Shown here one piece after another: positions 1 through 5,149 of a DNA stretch of 5,816 bases (its first letter is position 1; each line of letters opens with the position of its first letter). The position numbers were made by a program, and so were the translations under genes. The stretch comes from DASQFQ01 sp038327685. GTDB taxonomy: Bacteria; Actinomycetota; Thermoleophilia; Solirubrobacterales; Solirubrobacteraceae. The stretch spans positions 1-5,816 of the forward strand of contig JBBQLH010000153.1 of NCBI GenBank assembly GCA_038327685.1, given 5' to 3'. Under the pieces are notes generated by a model, which was not told where the DNA came from, did no database searches, and worked only from the letters and a program-made list of their open reading frames with translations.

Positions 1-1155
1 GTTGTAGTTCGATGCCATCGCGAGCGTGTACGCGCCGGTGGCGGGCACCGCGAGCAGGTCGCCGCGGCACGGGTAGGGCAGAGCCACGTCGTCGGTCAGG
101 ACGTCTCCCGACTCGCAGTGCATCCCGGCGACGCTAACGACCTCGTCCGCAGGCTCGTCGGCCCGTGTCGCCGAAAGCGCCGTATACCGCGCGCCGTAGA
201 GCTGCGGTCGGGGGTTGTCGGACATGCCGCCGTCGACCGCCACCCACGTGGAGTCGCGGCGCTTGACCGACTCGACGGTGTAGAGCGTCACGCCGGCGTT
301 GGCGACGAGCGCGCGGCCGGGCTCGATGGTGAGCTTCTTCGCGCGCGCCCCGAGCAGCTCGTGCGCGGCGTCGACGATCCCCGCGACCCACTCCTCGACC
401 GACGGCGTCCGGTGCTCGGCGGTGTACGGGACGGCGAGCCCGCCGCCGAGGTCGTAGCCGTCGAAGTCGCCGAGCGAGGCGATCGCCGCGATCGCCTCGC
501 GGTAGGGCGCGAGGTCGAAGAGCTGCGAGCCGATGTGCATGTGGATGCCCGTCACGAGGGCCCAGCTCGTCGCGCCGAGGCGCTCGACCGCCGCGCGCGC
601 CTCGTCGAGCGTGAGTCCGAACTTCTGGTCGGCGTGGCCCGTCGCGACGGCGTGGTGGGTGTCGGTCTGGACCTCGGGCACGACCCGCAGCATCACCTCG
701 AGCCTCTCCCCCGCGTGCCGGCCCAGGCGGTCGATCTCGTCGAGGTTGTCGATCACGCATGTGATGCCGAGCCGGGCGATCTCCGCGAGCTCGGCCTCGG
801 ACTTCGCGTTGCCGTGGAAGATGATCTCCGCCGGCTCGTAGCCCGCGGCGCGGGCGAGATGCAGCTCCCCGGCCGACGCCACGTCGACCGCCAGCCCCTC
901 CTGGCGGAAGATCCGCAGCACCTCGGTGCACGGGAACGCCTTCGACGCGAACGCCACCTCGCCCCGCCCGCCGTGGTGCGCCGCCATCGCGCGCAGGAAC
1001 TCGCGAGCCCGGGCGCGGAGGTCGTCCTCGGCCACGACGTAGGCGGGCGTGCCGAACTCGCGCGCGAGCTCGATCACGTCGCAGCCCCCGATCGCGAGGC
1101 GGCCCTCGTGCACGGACGCGGCCTCGGGGTAGACGGTCAGCGTCGCGGCAGCCAT
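1..1155 (-). CDS. lysA: Diaminopimelate decarboxylase LysA (3' end cut by window edge)
   Basis: PLP-dependent fold-III decarboxylase that converts meso-2,6-diaminopimelate to L-lysine and CO2 in the cytoplasm, the last step of lysine synthesis. My translation from ATG 1155 gives 385 residues with no stop before the left edge; I estimate about 40 C-terminal residues are missing. Visible motifs: FASKAFP, with K72 the expected Schiff-base lysine; HGNAKS; HIGSQ at 207-211; the phosphate-binding GGG at 237-239; EPGRA from 278; DGGMSDNPRPQLYGARY; CESGD, with C347 the Cys expected to act across the dimer interface; and GAYTLAMASNYN at the visible end. This set is diagnostic of LysA rather than ornithine or arginine decarboxylases. 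No Shine-Dalgarno precedes the ATG, but a CATAAT box lies 11 nt upstream. It diverges from the hydrolase at 1170. The identity is firm; the exact C-terminus is unseen. Confidence 0.96.
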   Translation of the reverse strand, partial: MAAATLTVYPEAASVHEGRLAIGGCDVIELAREFGTPAYVVAEDDLRARAREFLRAMAAHHGGRGEVAFASKAFPCTEVLRIFRQEGLAVDVASAGELHLARAAGYEPAEIIFHGNAKSEAELAEIARLGITCVIDNLDEIDRLGRHAGERLEVMLRVVPEVQTDTHHAVATGHADQKFGLTLDEARAAVERLGATSWALVTGIHMHIGSQLFDLAPYREAIAAIASLGDFDGYDLGGGLAVPYTAEHRTPSVEEWVAGIVDAAHELLGARAKKLTIEPGRALVANAGVTLYTVESVKRRDSTWVAVDGGMSDNPRPQLYGARYTALSATRADEPADEVVSVAGMHCESGDVLTDDVALPYPCRGDLLAVPATGAYTLAMASNYN

Positions 1156-1166
1156 GATGCGCGCCG

Positions 1167-1172
1167 ATTATG
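1167..1172 (-). promoter_or_regulatory. lysA: Candidate -10 box (CATAAT) for lysA
   Basis: On the minus strand the sequence reads CATAAT, one mismatch from the TATAAT consensus and conspicuous in so GC-rich a region. Eleven bases separate it from the lysA ATG, so a transcript starting about 7 nt after the box would have a leader of roughly 4 nt, consistent with the missing ribosome binding site. No recognisable -35 hexamer lies 16-18 bp upstream. The last three plus-strand bases of the box (1170-1172) are also the ATG of the divergent hydrolase. Its use as a promoter is inferred. Confidence 0.5.
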
Positions 1173-1853
1173 CGCTATGAGACCCCTGCTCCCCCGGCCG
1201 AGCTCGGCGAGGTCGACGGCCTGGCCTACTCGCTGTGGCTGCCGGAGGCCGATCCGTGGGCCGGCGTGGTCGTGCTGCACGGCGCGCGCTCGTGCAAGGA
1301 GAGCCATCACGACTTCGCGCGCGCGGCCCGCGCCGCCGGGCTGTCGGCGGTCTGCTTCGACCAGCGCGGGCACGGCGCCACCGGCGGCTCACTCGACGGG
1401 CGCGTGCTCGACGACGTCGCCACGGTCGCGGGCCTGCTGGGCGATGTCCGGCTGGCCCTGCGCGGGTCGAGCATGGGCGGTTACCTCGCGATCCTCGCCG
1501 CCGAGCGCCTCGGCGCACGCGCGGTCGTCGCCATCTGCCCGGCGAGCTCAGACGGCCTCTGGCGCGGCCTGCGCAGCGGAAAGCTCGAGTTCCCGGCCGA
1601 CGTGCCCTCGCTCGAGGCGTTCCTCGCCGAGCACCCGCTCGACGCCGCGGTCGAGCACCTCGCGATCCCACTGCTGCTCCTGCACGCCGAGGGCGACGAG
1701 CAGGTGCCGGCCGCCCACTCGCGCGAGCTGGCGCGGCGCTCGCCCGACCCGCGCAGCGAGCTCGTGGTCGTCCCCGGCGGCCACCACCGCTCCGTGCAGC
1801 ACGACGCCGAGCTGCAGGGCCACGCGCTGCGCTGGCTGCGCCGCGTGATCTAG
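1170..1853 (+). CDS. Alpha/beta hydrolase, small single-domain, substrate unknown
   Basis: A 227-residue alpha/beta-hydrolase-fold protein, probably cytoplasmic because no signal peptide is visible. The parts appear in canonical order: strand and oxyanion loop VVVLHGAR (H37-G38); FDQRGHGATGG (63-73), the usual Asp-x-Arg-Gly-His-Gly turn; nucleophile elbow GSSMGG, with S101 the expected nucleophile; LLLLHAEGDEQVP, with D176 the likely acid; and PGGHHRS, with H206 (or H205) the likely general base. Length and order suit the dienelactone hydrolase/serine aminopeptidase-like group of esterases, but nothing fixes a substrate. An in-frame TGA at 1155-1157 rules out a longer ORF, and no Shine-Dalgarno lies in the 14 bp before the ATG, so translation may be leaderless. 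The gene diverges from lysA and converges on the next gene, its TAG sharing CTAG with that gene's stop. It appears to be monocistronic. Confidence 0.88.
   Translation: MRYETPAPPAELGEVDGLAYSLWLPEADPWAGVVVLHGARSCKESHHDFARAARAAGLSAVCFDQRGHGATGGSLDGRVLDDVATVAGLLGDVRLALRGSSMGGYLAILAAERLGARAVVAICPASSDGLWRGLRSGKLEFPADVPSLEAFLAEHPLDAAVEHLAIPLLLLHAEGDEQVPAAHSRELARRSPDPRSELVVVPGGHHRSVQHDAELQGHALRWLRRVI
1850..1853. other. Interlocked convergent stop codons (CTAG)
   Basis: The palindrome CTAG carries TAG at 1851-1853 for the plus-strand hydrolase and TAG at 1850-1852 for the minus-strand membrane protein. The two genes therefore overlap by 3 bp tail to tail. No separate terminator hairpin with a T-tract is visible, so transcripts probably run into the opposite gene. 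This overlap also supports both gene ends. Confidence 0.85.
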
Positions 1854-2383
1854 CGCGGCGCCAGCGGCTGCAGGCGCGGCAGCAGCGTGTCGACCGCGTC
1901 GCCCAGGGTGTCGCCCGTGCGCTGGATGACCTGACCGGCCGGCGGTGAGACGCGGCCGACCTCCGTGCCCACCGCGCCGACGACCTCGCTCGTCCTGTCC
2001 CCCAGCGTCGGCTGCGGGGCGCCGCCGCCACCGGCGGTGGACGCCGGGCGCTGGCGTGCCTGGGCCGGAAGCGGGGCCGTGGCCCCCGCCCGCGGGGTCT
2101 GGACCGGGGCGGTGACGGGCGCGTTCGCCCGCGATCGCGGCGAGCCTCCGCCCGCGGGCGGACGACCGAGCGGCACCCGTGGAAGCTCGGCGTCCGGCAC
2201 GGGCCGAAGGCGCACGATCTTGGACTTGCGCGGGTCGACGCTGCGCGGGGCGTCGTCGAGGGCGAGGTAGGCGGAGAGGAAGATCAGGACGCACAGCGCC
2301 ACGCCGCCGAGGACTCCCGCCCAGCCCATGCCCGCCAGCAGCGCACGTCCGTATCGCATCTCGGCCATGGAAACGTTCGACAT
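1850..2383 (-). CDS. Hypothetical single-pass membrane protein with Pro/Ala-rich extracytoplasmic tail
   Basis: I do not recognise a family. From ATG 2383 it gives 177 residues: a short N-terminus with Arg10 and Arg13, one hydrophobic segment at about 15-42 (GVLGGVALCVLIFLSAYLAL at its core), then DDAPRSVDPRKSK and a low-complexity tail rich in Pro, Ala, Gly, Thr and Arg. Near the C-terminus is a more regular stretch, SEVVGAVGTEVGRVS followed by GDTLGDAVDTLLPRLQPL, that could form a short amphipathic helix. By the positive-inside rule the tail would lie outside the membrane. The frame stays open far upstream, but that part is antisense to the racemase-family gene and is not believed. Starts at M6 (2368) or M9 (2359) are possible; none has a convincing ribosome site. 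It is divergent from the 2423 operon. That the gene is real is likely, because of the membrane segment followed by biased but coherent composition; its function is unknown. Confidence 0.68.
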   Translation of the reverse strand: MSNVSMAEMRYGRALLAGMGWAGVLGGVALCVLIFLSAYLALDDAPRSVDPRKSKIVRLRPVPDAELPRVPLGRPPAGGGSPRSRANAPVTAPVQTPRAGATAPLPAQARQRPASTAGGGGAPQPTLGDRTSEVVGAVGTEVGRVSPPAGQVIQRTGDTLGDAVDTLLPRLQPLAPR

Positions 2384-2390
2384 GCAGGAA

Positions 2391-2403
2391 GCTTGCGGCA
2401 AGC
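2391..2403. promoter_or_regulatory. Perfect inverted repeat in divergent promoter region, candidate operator
   Basis: GCTTGC-G-GCAAGC has perfect 6-bp arms around one base. It sits in the 39-bp gap between the membrane protein start (2383) and the racemase-family start (2423). If transcription of the operon begins near 2423, the repeat covers about -32 to -20, over the -35 region, a typical place for a repressor. The adjacent CCGCGCGG (2403-2410) is self-complementary too but could be a chance GC-rich palindrome. No regulator gene lies in the window, so the operator role is inference. Confidence 0.35.
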
Positions 2404-2410
2404 CGCGCGG

Positions 2411-2416
2411 TAGGGT
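2411..2416 (+). promoter_or_regulatory. Candidate -10 box (TAGGGT) for the 2423-4407 operon, leaderless start
   Basis: TAGGGT matches the actinobacterial TANNNT pattern and ends 6 bases before the GTG at 2423, so transcription would start on or next to the start codon. No Shine-Dalgarno lies upstream, which agrees with a leaderless mRNA. No clear -35 element is present. Function is inferred from spacing. Confidence 0.5.
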
Positions 2417-2422
2417 CGCGGC

Positions 2423-3478
2423 GTGCGAGGCCGGATCATCCACTGCGTCGACGCCCACGCCGAGGGCGAGCCGAGCCGGATCATCGTGGGCGGCGTGCTC
2501 GACGTCCCCGGCACGACGATGCTCGAGAAGATGCACCACCTCGAGCGCGAGGGCGATGAGCTGCGCCGGCTGCTGCTCTTCGAGCCCCGCGGCTCGGCGC
2601 CGCTGTCGCTCGACCTCGTGCTCCCGTCGTCGCATCCGGAGGCCGACGCCGGGTTCCTGATCATGGAGTCCTGCTCCTACGAGGGCATGTCGGGCTCGAA
2701 CACGATCAACACGGCCACCGTGCTGCTGGAGACCGGGATGGTCGCGATGACCGAGCCGGTGACCTCGCTCGTGCTCGAGGCGCCGGCGGGCCTGATCCGC
2801 ATCCGCGCCGACTGCCGCGATGGCCGCTGCGAGCGCATCACGTTCGAGAACGTGCCGTCCTTCGCCACCCACCTCGACGCGCCCGTGGACGTGCCGGGGC
2901 TCGGGGAGCTGCGCGTCGACGTCGCGTACGGCGGCGCGTTCTGCGCCTTCGTCGACGCCGAGGCGCTCGGCTTCGCGATCGTGCCCGCCGAGGCGCGCGA
3001 GCTCGCCGCGCTCGGCGAGCGCATCCGCCCGGCGGTGGCGGAGCAGCTGGAGATCGCGCACCCGGCCGAGCCGGCGCTCGGCGTCCTGTCGTTCGTCGTC
3101 TTCACGGCCGCCCCGCGCGACGGCGGCGACGCGCGCAACGCGACCGTGGTCGCCCCGGGGCGCCTCGACCGCTGCGCGACGGGCACCGCGACCTCCGCGC
3201 GCCTCGCCGTGCTCGCCGCCCGCGACCTGATCGCGAGCGACAGCGGTGACGAGGCCTCTGGCCGAGGCAGGGGCGCGGAGTTCGTCAACGAGAGCGTGAT
3301 CGGTACGCGCCTGGTCGGGCGCGTCGCCGGCCGGACGACGGTCGGCGGGACGGACGCCATCGTCCCGGCGATCTCGGGGCGCGCGTGGATCACGGGCGTC
3401 CATCAGTTCGTGCTCGACCCGGACGACCCGTTCCCCGAGGGCTTCCGGCTCCCGGACACGTGGGGCGCCGGGCTGTGA
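2423..3478 (+). CDS. Proline racemase superfamily protein, probable trans-3-hydroxy-L-proline dehydratase, with variant active site
   Basis: A 351-residue, cofactor-independent enzyme of the proline racemase/hydroxyproline epimerase superfamily. Family landmarks in order: HCVDAHAEGEPSRI (7-20), EPRGSAPLSLDLVLP (54-68), EGMSGSNTI (87-95), CRDGRCERI, NVPSF, YGGAFCAFVD, PGRLDRCATGTATSAR (245-260), EFVNESVIGTRLVGRV, ISGRAWITG and LDPDDPFPEGF. Racemases and epimerases normally use two Cys, in MCGH and SPCGTGT motifs. Here the first is Ser90, as in a subgroup I associate with 3-hydroxyproline dehydration; the second motif lacks SPC, and ungapped alignment puts Thr253 at the Cys position (C251 is two residues earlier). 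With the mu-crystallin-type gene overlapping its end, the best guess is dehydration of trans-3-hydroxy-L-proline to pyrroline-2-carboxylate. Residues about 273-284 look like an insert. The GTG start gives the normal family N-terminus. Family is sure; substrate is moderate. Confidence 0.9.
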   Translation: MRGRIIHCVDAHAEGEPSRIIVGGVLDVPGTTMLEKMHHLEREGDELRRLLLFEPRGSAPLSLDLVLPSSHPEADAGFLIMESCSYEGMSGSNTINTATVLLETGMVAMTEPVTSLVLEAPAGLIRIRADCRDGRCERITFENVPSFATHLDAPVDVPGLGELRVDVAYGGAFCAFVDAEALGFAIVPAEARELAALGERIRPAVAEQLEIAHPAEPALGVLSFVVFTAAPRDGGDARNATVVAPGRLDRCATGTATSARLAVLAARDLIASDSGDEASGRGRGAEFVNESVIGTRLVGRVAGRTTVGGTDAIVPAISGRAWITGVHQFVLDPDDPFPEGFRLPDTWGAGL

Positions 3479-4407
3479 GGCTGCGCGTCCTCAGCCGCGC
3501 CGACGTCGAGCGGGCGCTGGACCCCGATGCGCTGGTCGAGGCGCTGGCGGCGGCGTTCGCCGCGCTCAGCGCCGGCCGCGCCTCGATGCCGCCGCGCACC
3601 GGCGTCGAGGTGCCCGGTCACGGCGCGGTCCTGCTGATGGGCGCGCACGCCCACGGCGCCGCGACGGTCACGGCCAAGCTCGTGTCGCTGTTCCCGGGCC
3701 ACGACCCCGCCCACCAGGCGGCGATCGTCGTCTTCGACGCCCCGACGGGCACCCCCGTCGCCCTGATGGACGGTGACGCGATCACGGCGCTGCGCACGGC
3801 GGCCGGCTCGCGCCTGGCCACGCGGCTGCTGGCAAGGGCGGACGGCGCGGTGCTGGCGGTCGTCGGCACCGGCGTTCAGGGCGAGACGCACGTGCGCGCC
3901 CTGCTGCGCGAGCGCGACTGGGCGGAGGTCCGGATCGCCGGGCGACGGCCGGAGGCGGCGCGGGCGCTGGCGGAGCGCCTCGGCGTCACTGCGGCCGCCT
4001 CAATCGAGGCGGCTGTCCGCGGCGCGGACGTCGTCTGCACCGCCACCCCCGCCACCGAGCCCGTGCTGCGGCGCGAGTGGCTCGCGCCCGGCGCGCACGT
4101 CAACTCCGTCGGCTACACGACGAGCGGCCGCGAGCTCGACGAGGCGACGGTGCGCGACTCGCGCGTGGTGGTCGAGTCGCGCGAGTCCGCCCTCGCGCCG
4201 CCGCCGTCGGGCAGCGGCGACCTCGAAGGCGCGCGCGTCCACGCCGAGCTGGGCGAGCTCGTCGCCGGCACGCGGCCCGGGCGCAGCGGCCCGGACGAGC
4301 TGACGCTCTACAAGTCCGTCGGTGTCGGGCTCGAGGACGACGCGGCCGCCGCTCTCGCCTTGCGCGGCGCCGAGGAGCGCGGGCTCGGCACGGTCGTCGA
4401 GCTCTGA
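3475..4407 (+). CDS. Ornithine cyclodeaminase/mu-crystallin family, probable Delta1-pyrroline-2-carboxylate reductase
   Basis: A 310-residue Rossmann-fold protein of the OCD/mu-crystallin family. Seen: MPPRTGV (R41), TAKLVSLFPGH (K68), LMDGDAITALRTAAGS (97-112), the dinucleotide loop VGTGVQG (130-136), RIAGRRPEAA (153-162), GADVVCTAT, HVNSVGYTT, GRELDE, and the C-terminal LTLYKSVGVGLEDDAA. R157-R158 after the second strand of the nucleotide-binding fold, without an acidic residue, suggest NADPH rather than NADH. Paired with a racemase-superfamily protein, members of this family are known Delta1-pyrroline-2-carboxylate reductases that complete trans-3-hydroxyproline to proline; true ornithine cyclodeaminase is less likely here. 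The start is GTG 3475, giving a GTGA overlap with the upstream stop and a normal family N-terminus; an in-frame ATG at 3385 would add 30 unrelated residues. The 3' end overlaps lgt antisense by 100 nt. Translational coupling with the upstream gene is inferred. Confidence 0.88.
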   Translation: MRLRVLSRADVERALDPDALVEALAAAFAALSAGRASMPPRTGVEVPGHGAVLLMGAHAHGAATVTAKLVSLFPGHDPAHQAAIVVFDAPTGTPVALMDGDAITALRTAAGSRLATRLLARADGAVLAVVGTGVQGETHVRALLRERDWAEVRIAGRRPEAARALAERLGVTAAASIEAAVRGADVVCTATPATEPVLRREWLAPGAHVNSVGYTTSGRELDEATVRDSRVVVESRESALAPPPSGSGDLEGARVHAELGELVAGTRPGRSGPDELTLYKSVGVGLEDDAAAALALRGAEERGLGTVVEL

Positions 4408-5123
4408 GCGCGGGCACGCGCGCGCAGCAGCCACCAGCTCCCCGCGACGATCAGGCCCACGGAGACGAACTGAGCGAGGCTGAAGGGCCCGGCGACGTCG
4501 TCGTTGCGGCGGATGAACTCGACGAGGAAGCGCTCGACCCCGGCCAGCAGGGCCCACCAGCCGATCAGGGTGCCCGGCCGCGCCTTGTCGCGGCGGCTCC
4601 ACAGCCACCACGTCACCGCGCCCATCACGAGGAACTCGTAGATCGGCGTCGGGTGCACGCGGACCGTGGTGGGCACCGTGCCATCGGGATAAGCCATCGC
4701 CCACGGCAGGTTGGAGGGGATCCCGTAGTCGCCGTCGCCGGCGAGCTGGCAGCCGAGCCGCCCGACCGCGTAGCCGATCGCGAGACCGGGAGCGCCCATG
4801 TCGAACAGCCGGTGGTCGAGGAAGCCGCGGTAGTGGGCGTAGGCCATCACCGCTAGCGCCCCGCCGATCGCGCCGCCGTAGAACACGAGCCCGGTGCCCG
4901 AGAACAGGCTCCCGACGTCGCCCTTCTCGACGACGTACCAGAGCTTCGCCCCCGCGACGCCGCCCGCGCCTGCGCAGAACATGATCTCGTAGACCCAGTC
5001 GACCGGCAGCCCCAGCTCCTTCAGCCGCCGGGCCGCGAGCACGCCCGAGGAGACGAGCGCGAGCGCGAGCATGACGCCGAACATCTGGATGTTCAGCCCG
5101 AGGATGTCGACTTCGGGGAGCAC
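4308..5123 (-). CDS. lgt: Prolipoprotein diacylglyceryl transferase (Lgt), divergent type
   Basis: A 271-residue polytopic inner-membrane enzyme that moves diacylglyceryl from phosphatidylglycerol to the lipobox Cys of prolipoproteins. Visible: N-terminal MLPEVDILG with a first membrane segment, GLVFYGGAIGG (78-88), the Lgt signature region AVGRLGCQLAGDGDYGIPS (119-137), HPTPIYEF (157-164), and RFLVEFIRRNDD (198-209); R198 and E202 match E. coli R239 and E243. R122 matches R143, but by my alignment Y82, C125 and D130 replace E. coli H103, N146 and E151, so this is a non-classical branch. The GTG start has an in-frame TAG three codons upstream (TAG GGA GCC GTG), which fixes the ORF limit; GGGAG lies only 2 nt away. 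It is 26 bp downstream of the M23 gene, so probably co-transcribed. Residues about 240-271, a charged and Ser/Ala-rich tail, are antisense to the mu-crystallin gene. Confidence 0.92.
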   Translation of the reverse strand: MLPEVDILGLNIQMFGVMLALALVSSGVLAARRLKELGLPVDWVYEIMFCAGAGGVAGAKLWYVVEKGDVGSLFSGTGLVFYGGAIGGALAVMAYAHYRGFLDHRLFDMGAPGLAIGYAVGRLGCQLAGDGDYGIPSNLPWAMAYPDGTVPTTVRVHPTPIYEFLVMGAVTWWLWSRRDKARPGTLIGWWALLAGVERFLVEFIRRNDDVAGPFSLAQFVSVGLIVAGSWWLLRARARAQSSTTVPSPRSSAPRKARAAAASSSSPTPTDL

Positions 5124-5133
5124 GGCTCCCTAC

Positions 5134-5139
5134 AGGGTA
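5134..5139 (-). promoter_or_regulatory. lgt: Possible internal -10 box (TACCCT) before lgt
   Basis: The minus strand reads TACCCT ten bases before the lgt GTG, matching TANNNT. A start 7 nt after it would leave a leader of about 3 nt. It lies in the 26-bp gap after the M23 stop, so lgt may have its own promoter as well as read-through. There is no -35 match, and a CCCT-AC-AGGG half-palindrome overlaps it. Weak evidence. Confidence 0.25.
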
Positions 5140-5149
5140 CGGCGGCGGC

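Noticed and set aside
118..1848. Long open plus-strand frame (576 codons) across lysA and the hydrolase
   Set aside because: It is antisense to lysA with its complete motif set and out of frame with the hydrolase. Its translation is Arg/Ala/Asp-rich low complexity with no family motif, typical of GC-rich shadow frames.
2384..3403. Upstream extension of the minus-strand membrane protein to about 517 residues
   Set aside because: The extra 340 residues are exactly antisense to the conserved racemase-family gene, are rich in Arg, Ala, Glu and His without motifs, and would place the membrane helix in the middle of the protein.
3385..3474. ATG at 3385 as the start of the mu-crystallin-family gene
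   Set aside because: The added 30 residues overlap the conserved C-terminus of the upstream gene in another frame and match nothing in the family; GTG 3475 gives a normal N-terminus and a standard GTGA overlap.
2423..3478. Plain proline racemase or 4-hydroxyproline 2-epimerase annotation
   Set aside because: The first catalytic Cys is Ser and the second motif is altered, and the overlapping partner is a pyrroline-2-carboxylate reductase-type gene, so dehydration fits better than two-base epimerisation.
3475..4407. True ornithine cyclodeaminase
   Set aside because: Family resemblance alone does not show it. The gene pairing favours an imine reductase, though ornithine or alanine activity cannot be ruled out from sequence.
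4000..4856. Overlapping open frames on both strands (4000-4704 minus, 4077-4856 plus)
   Set aside because: They shadow the reductase gene and lgt, with Arg-rich motifless translations.
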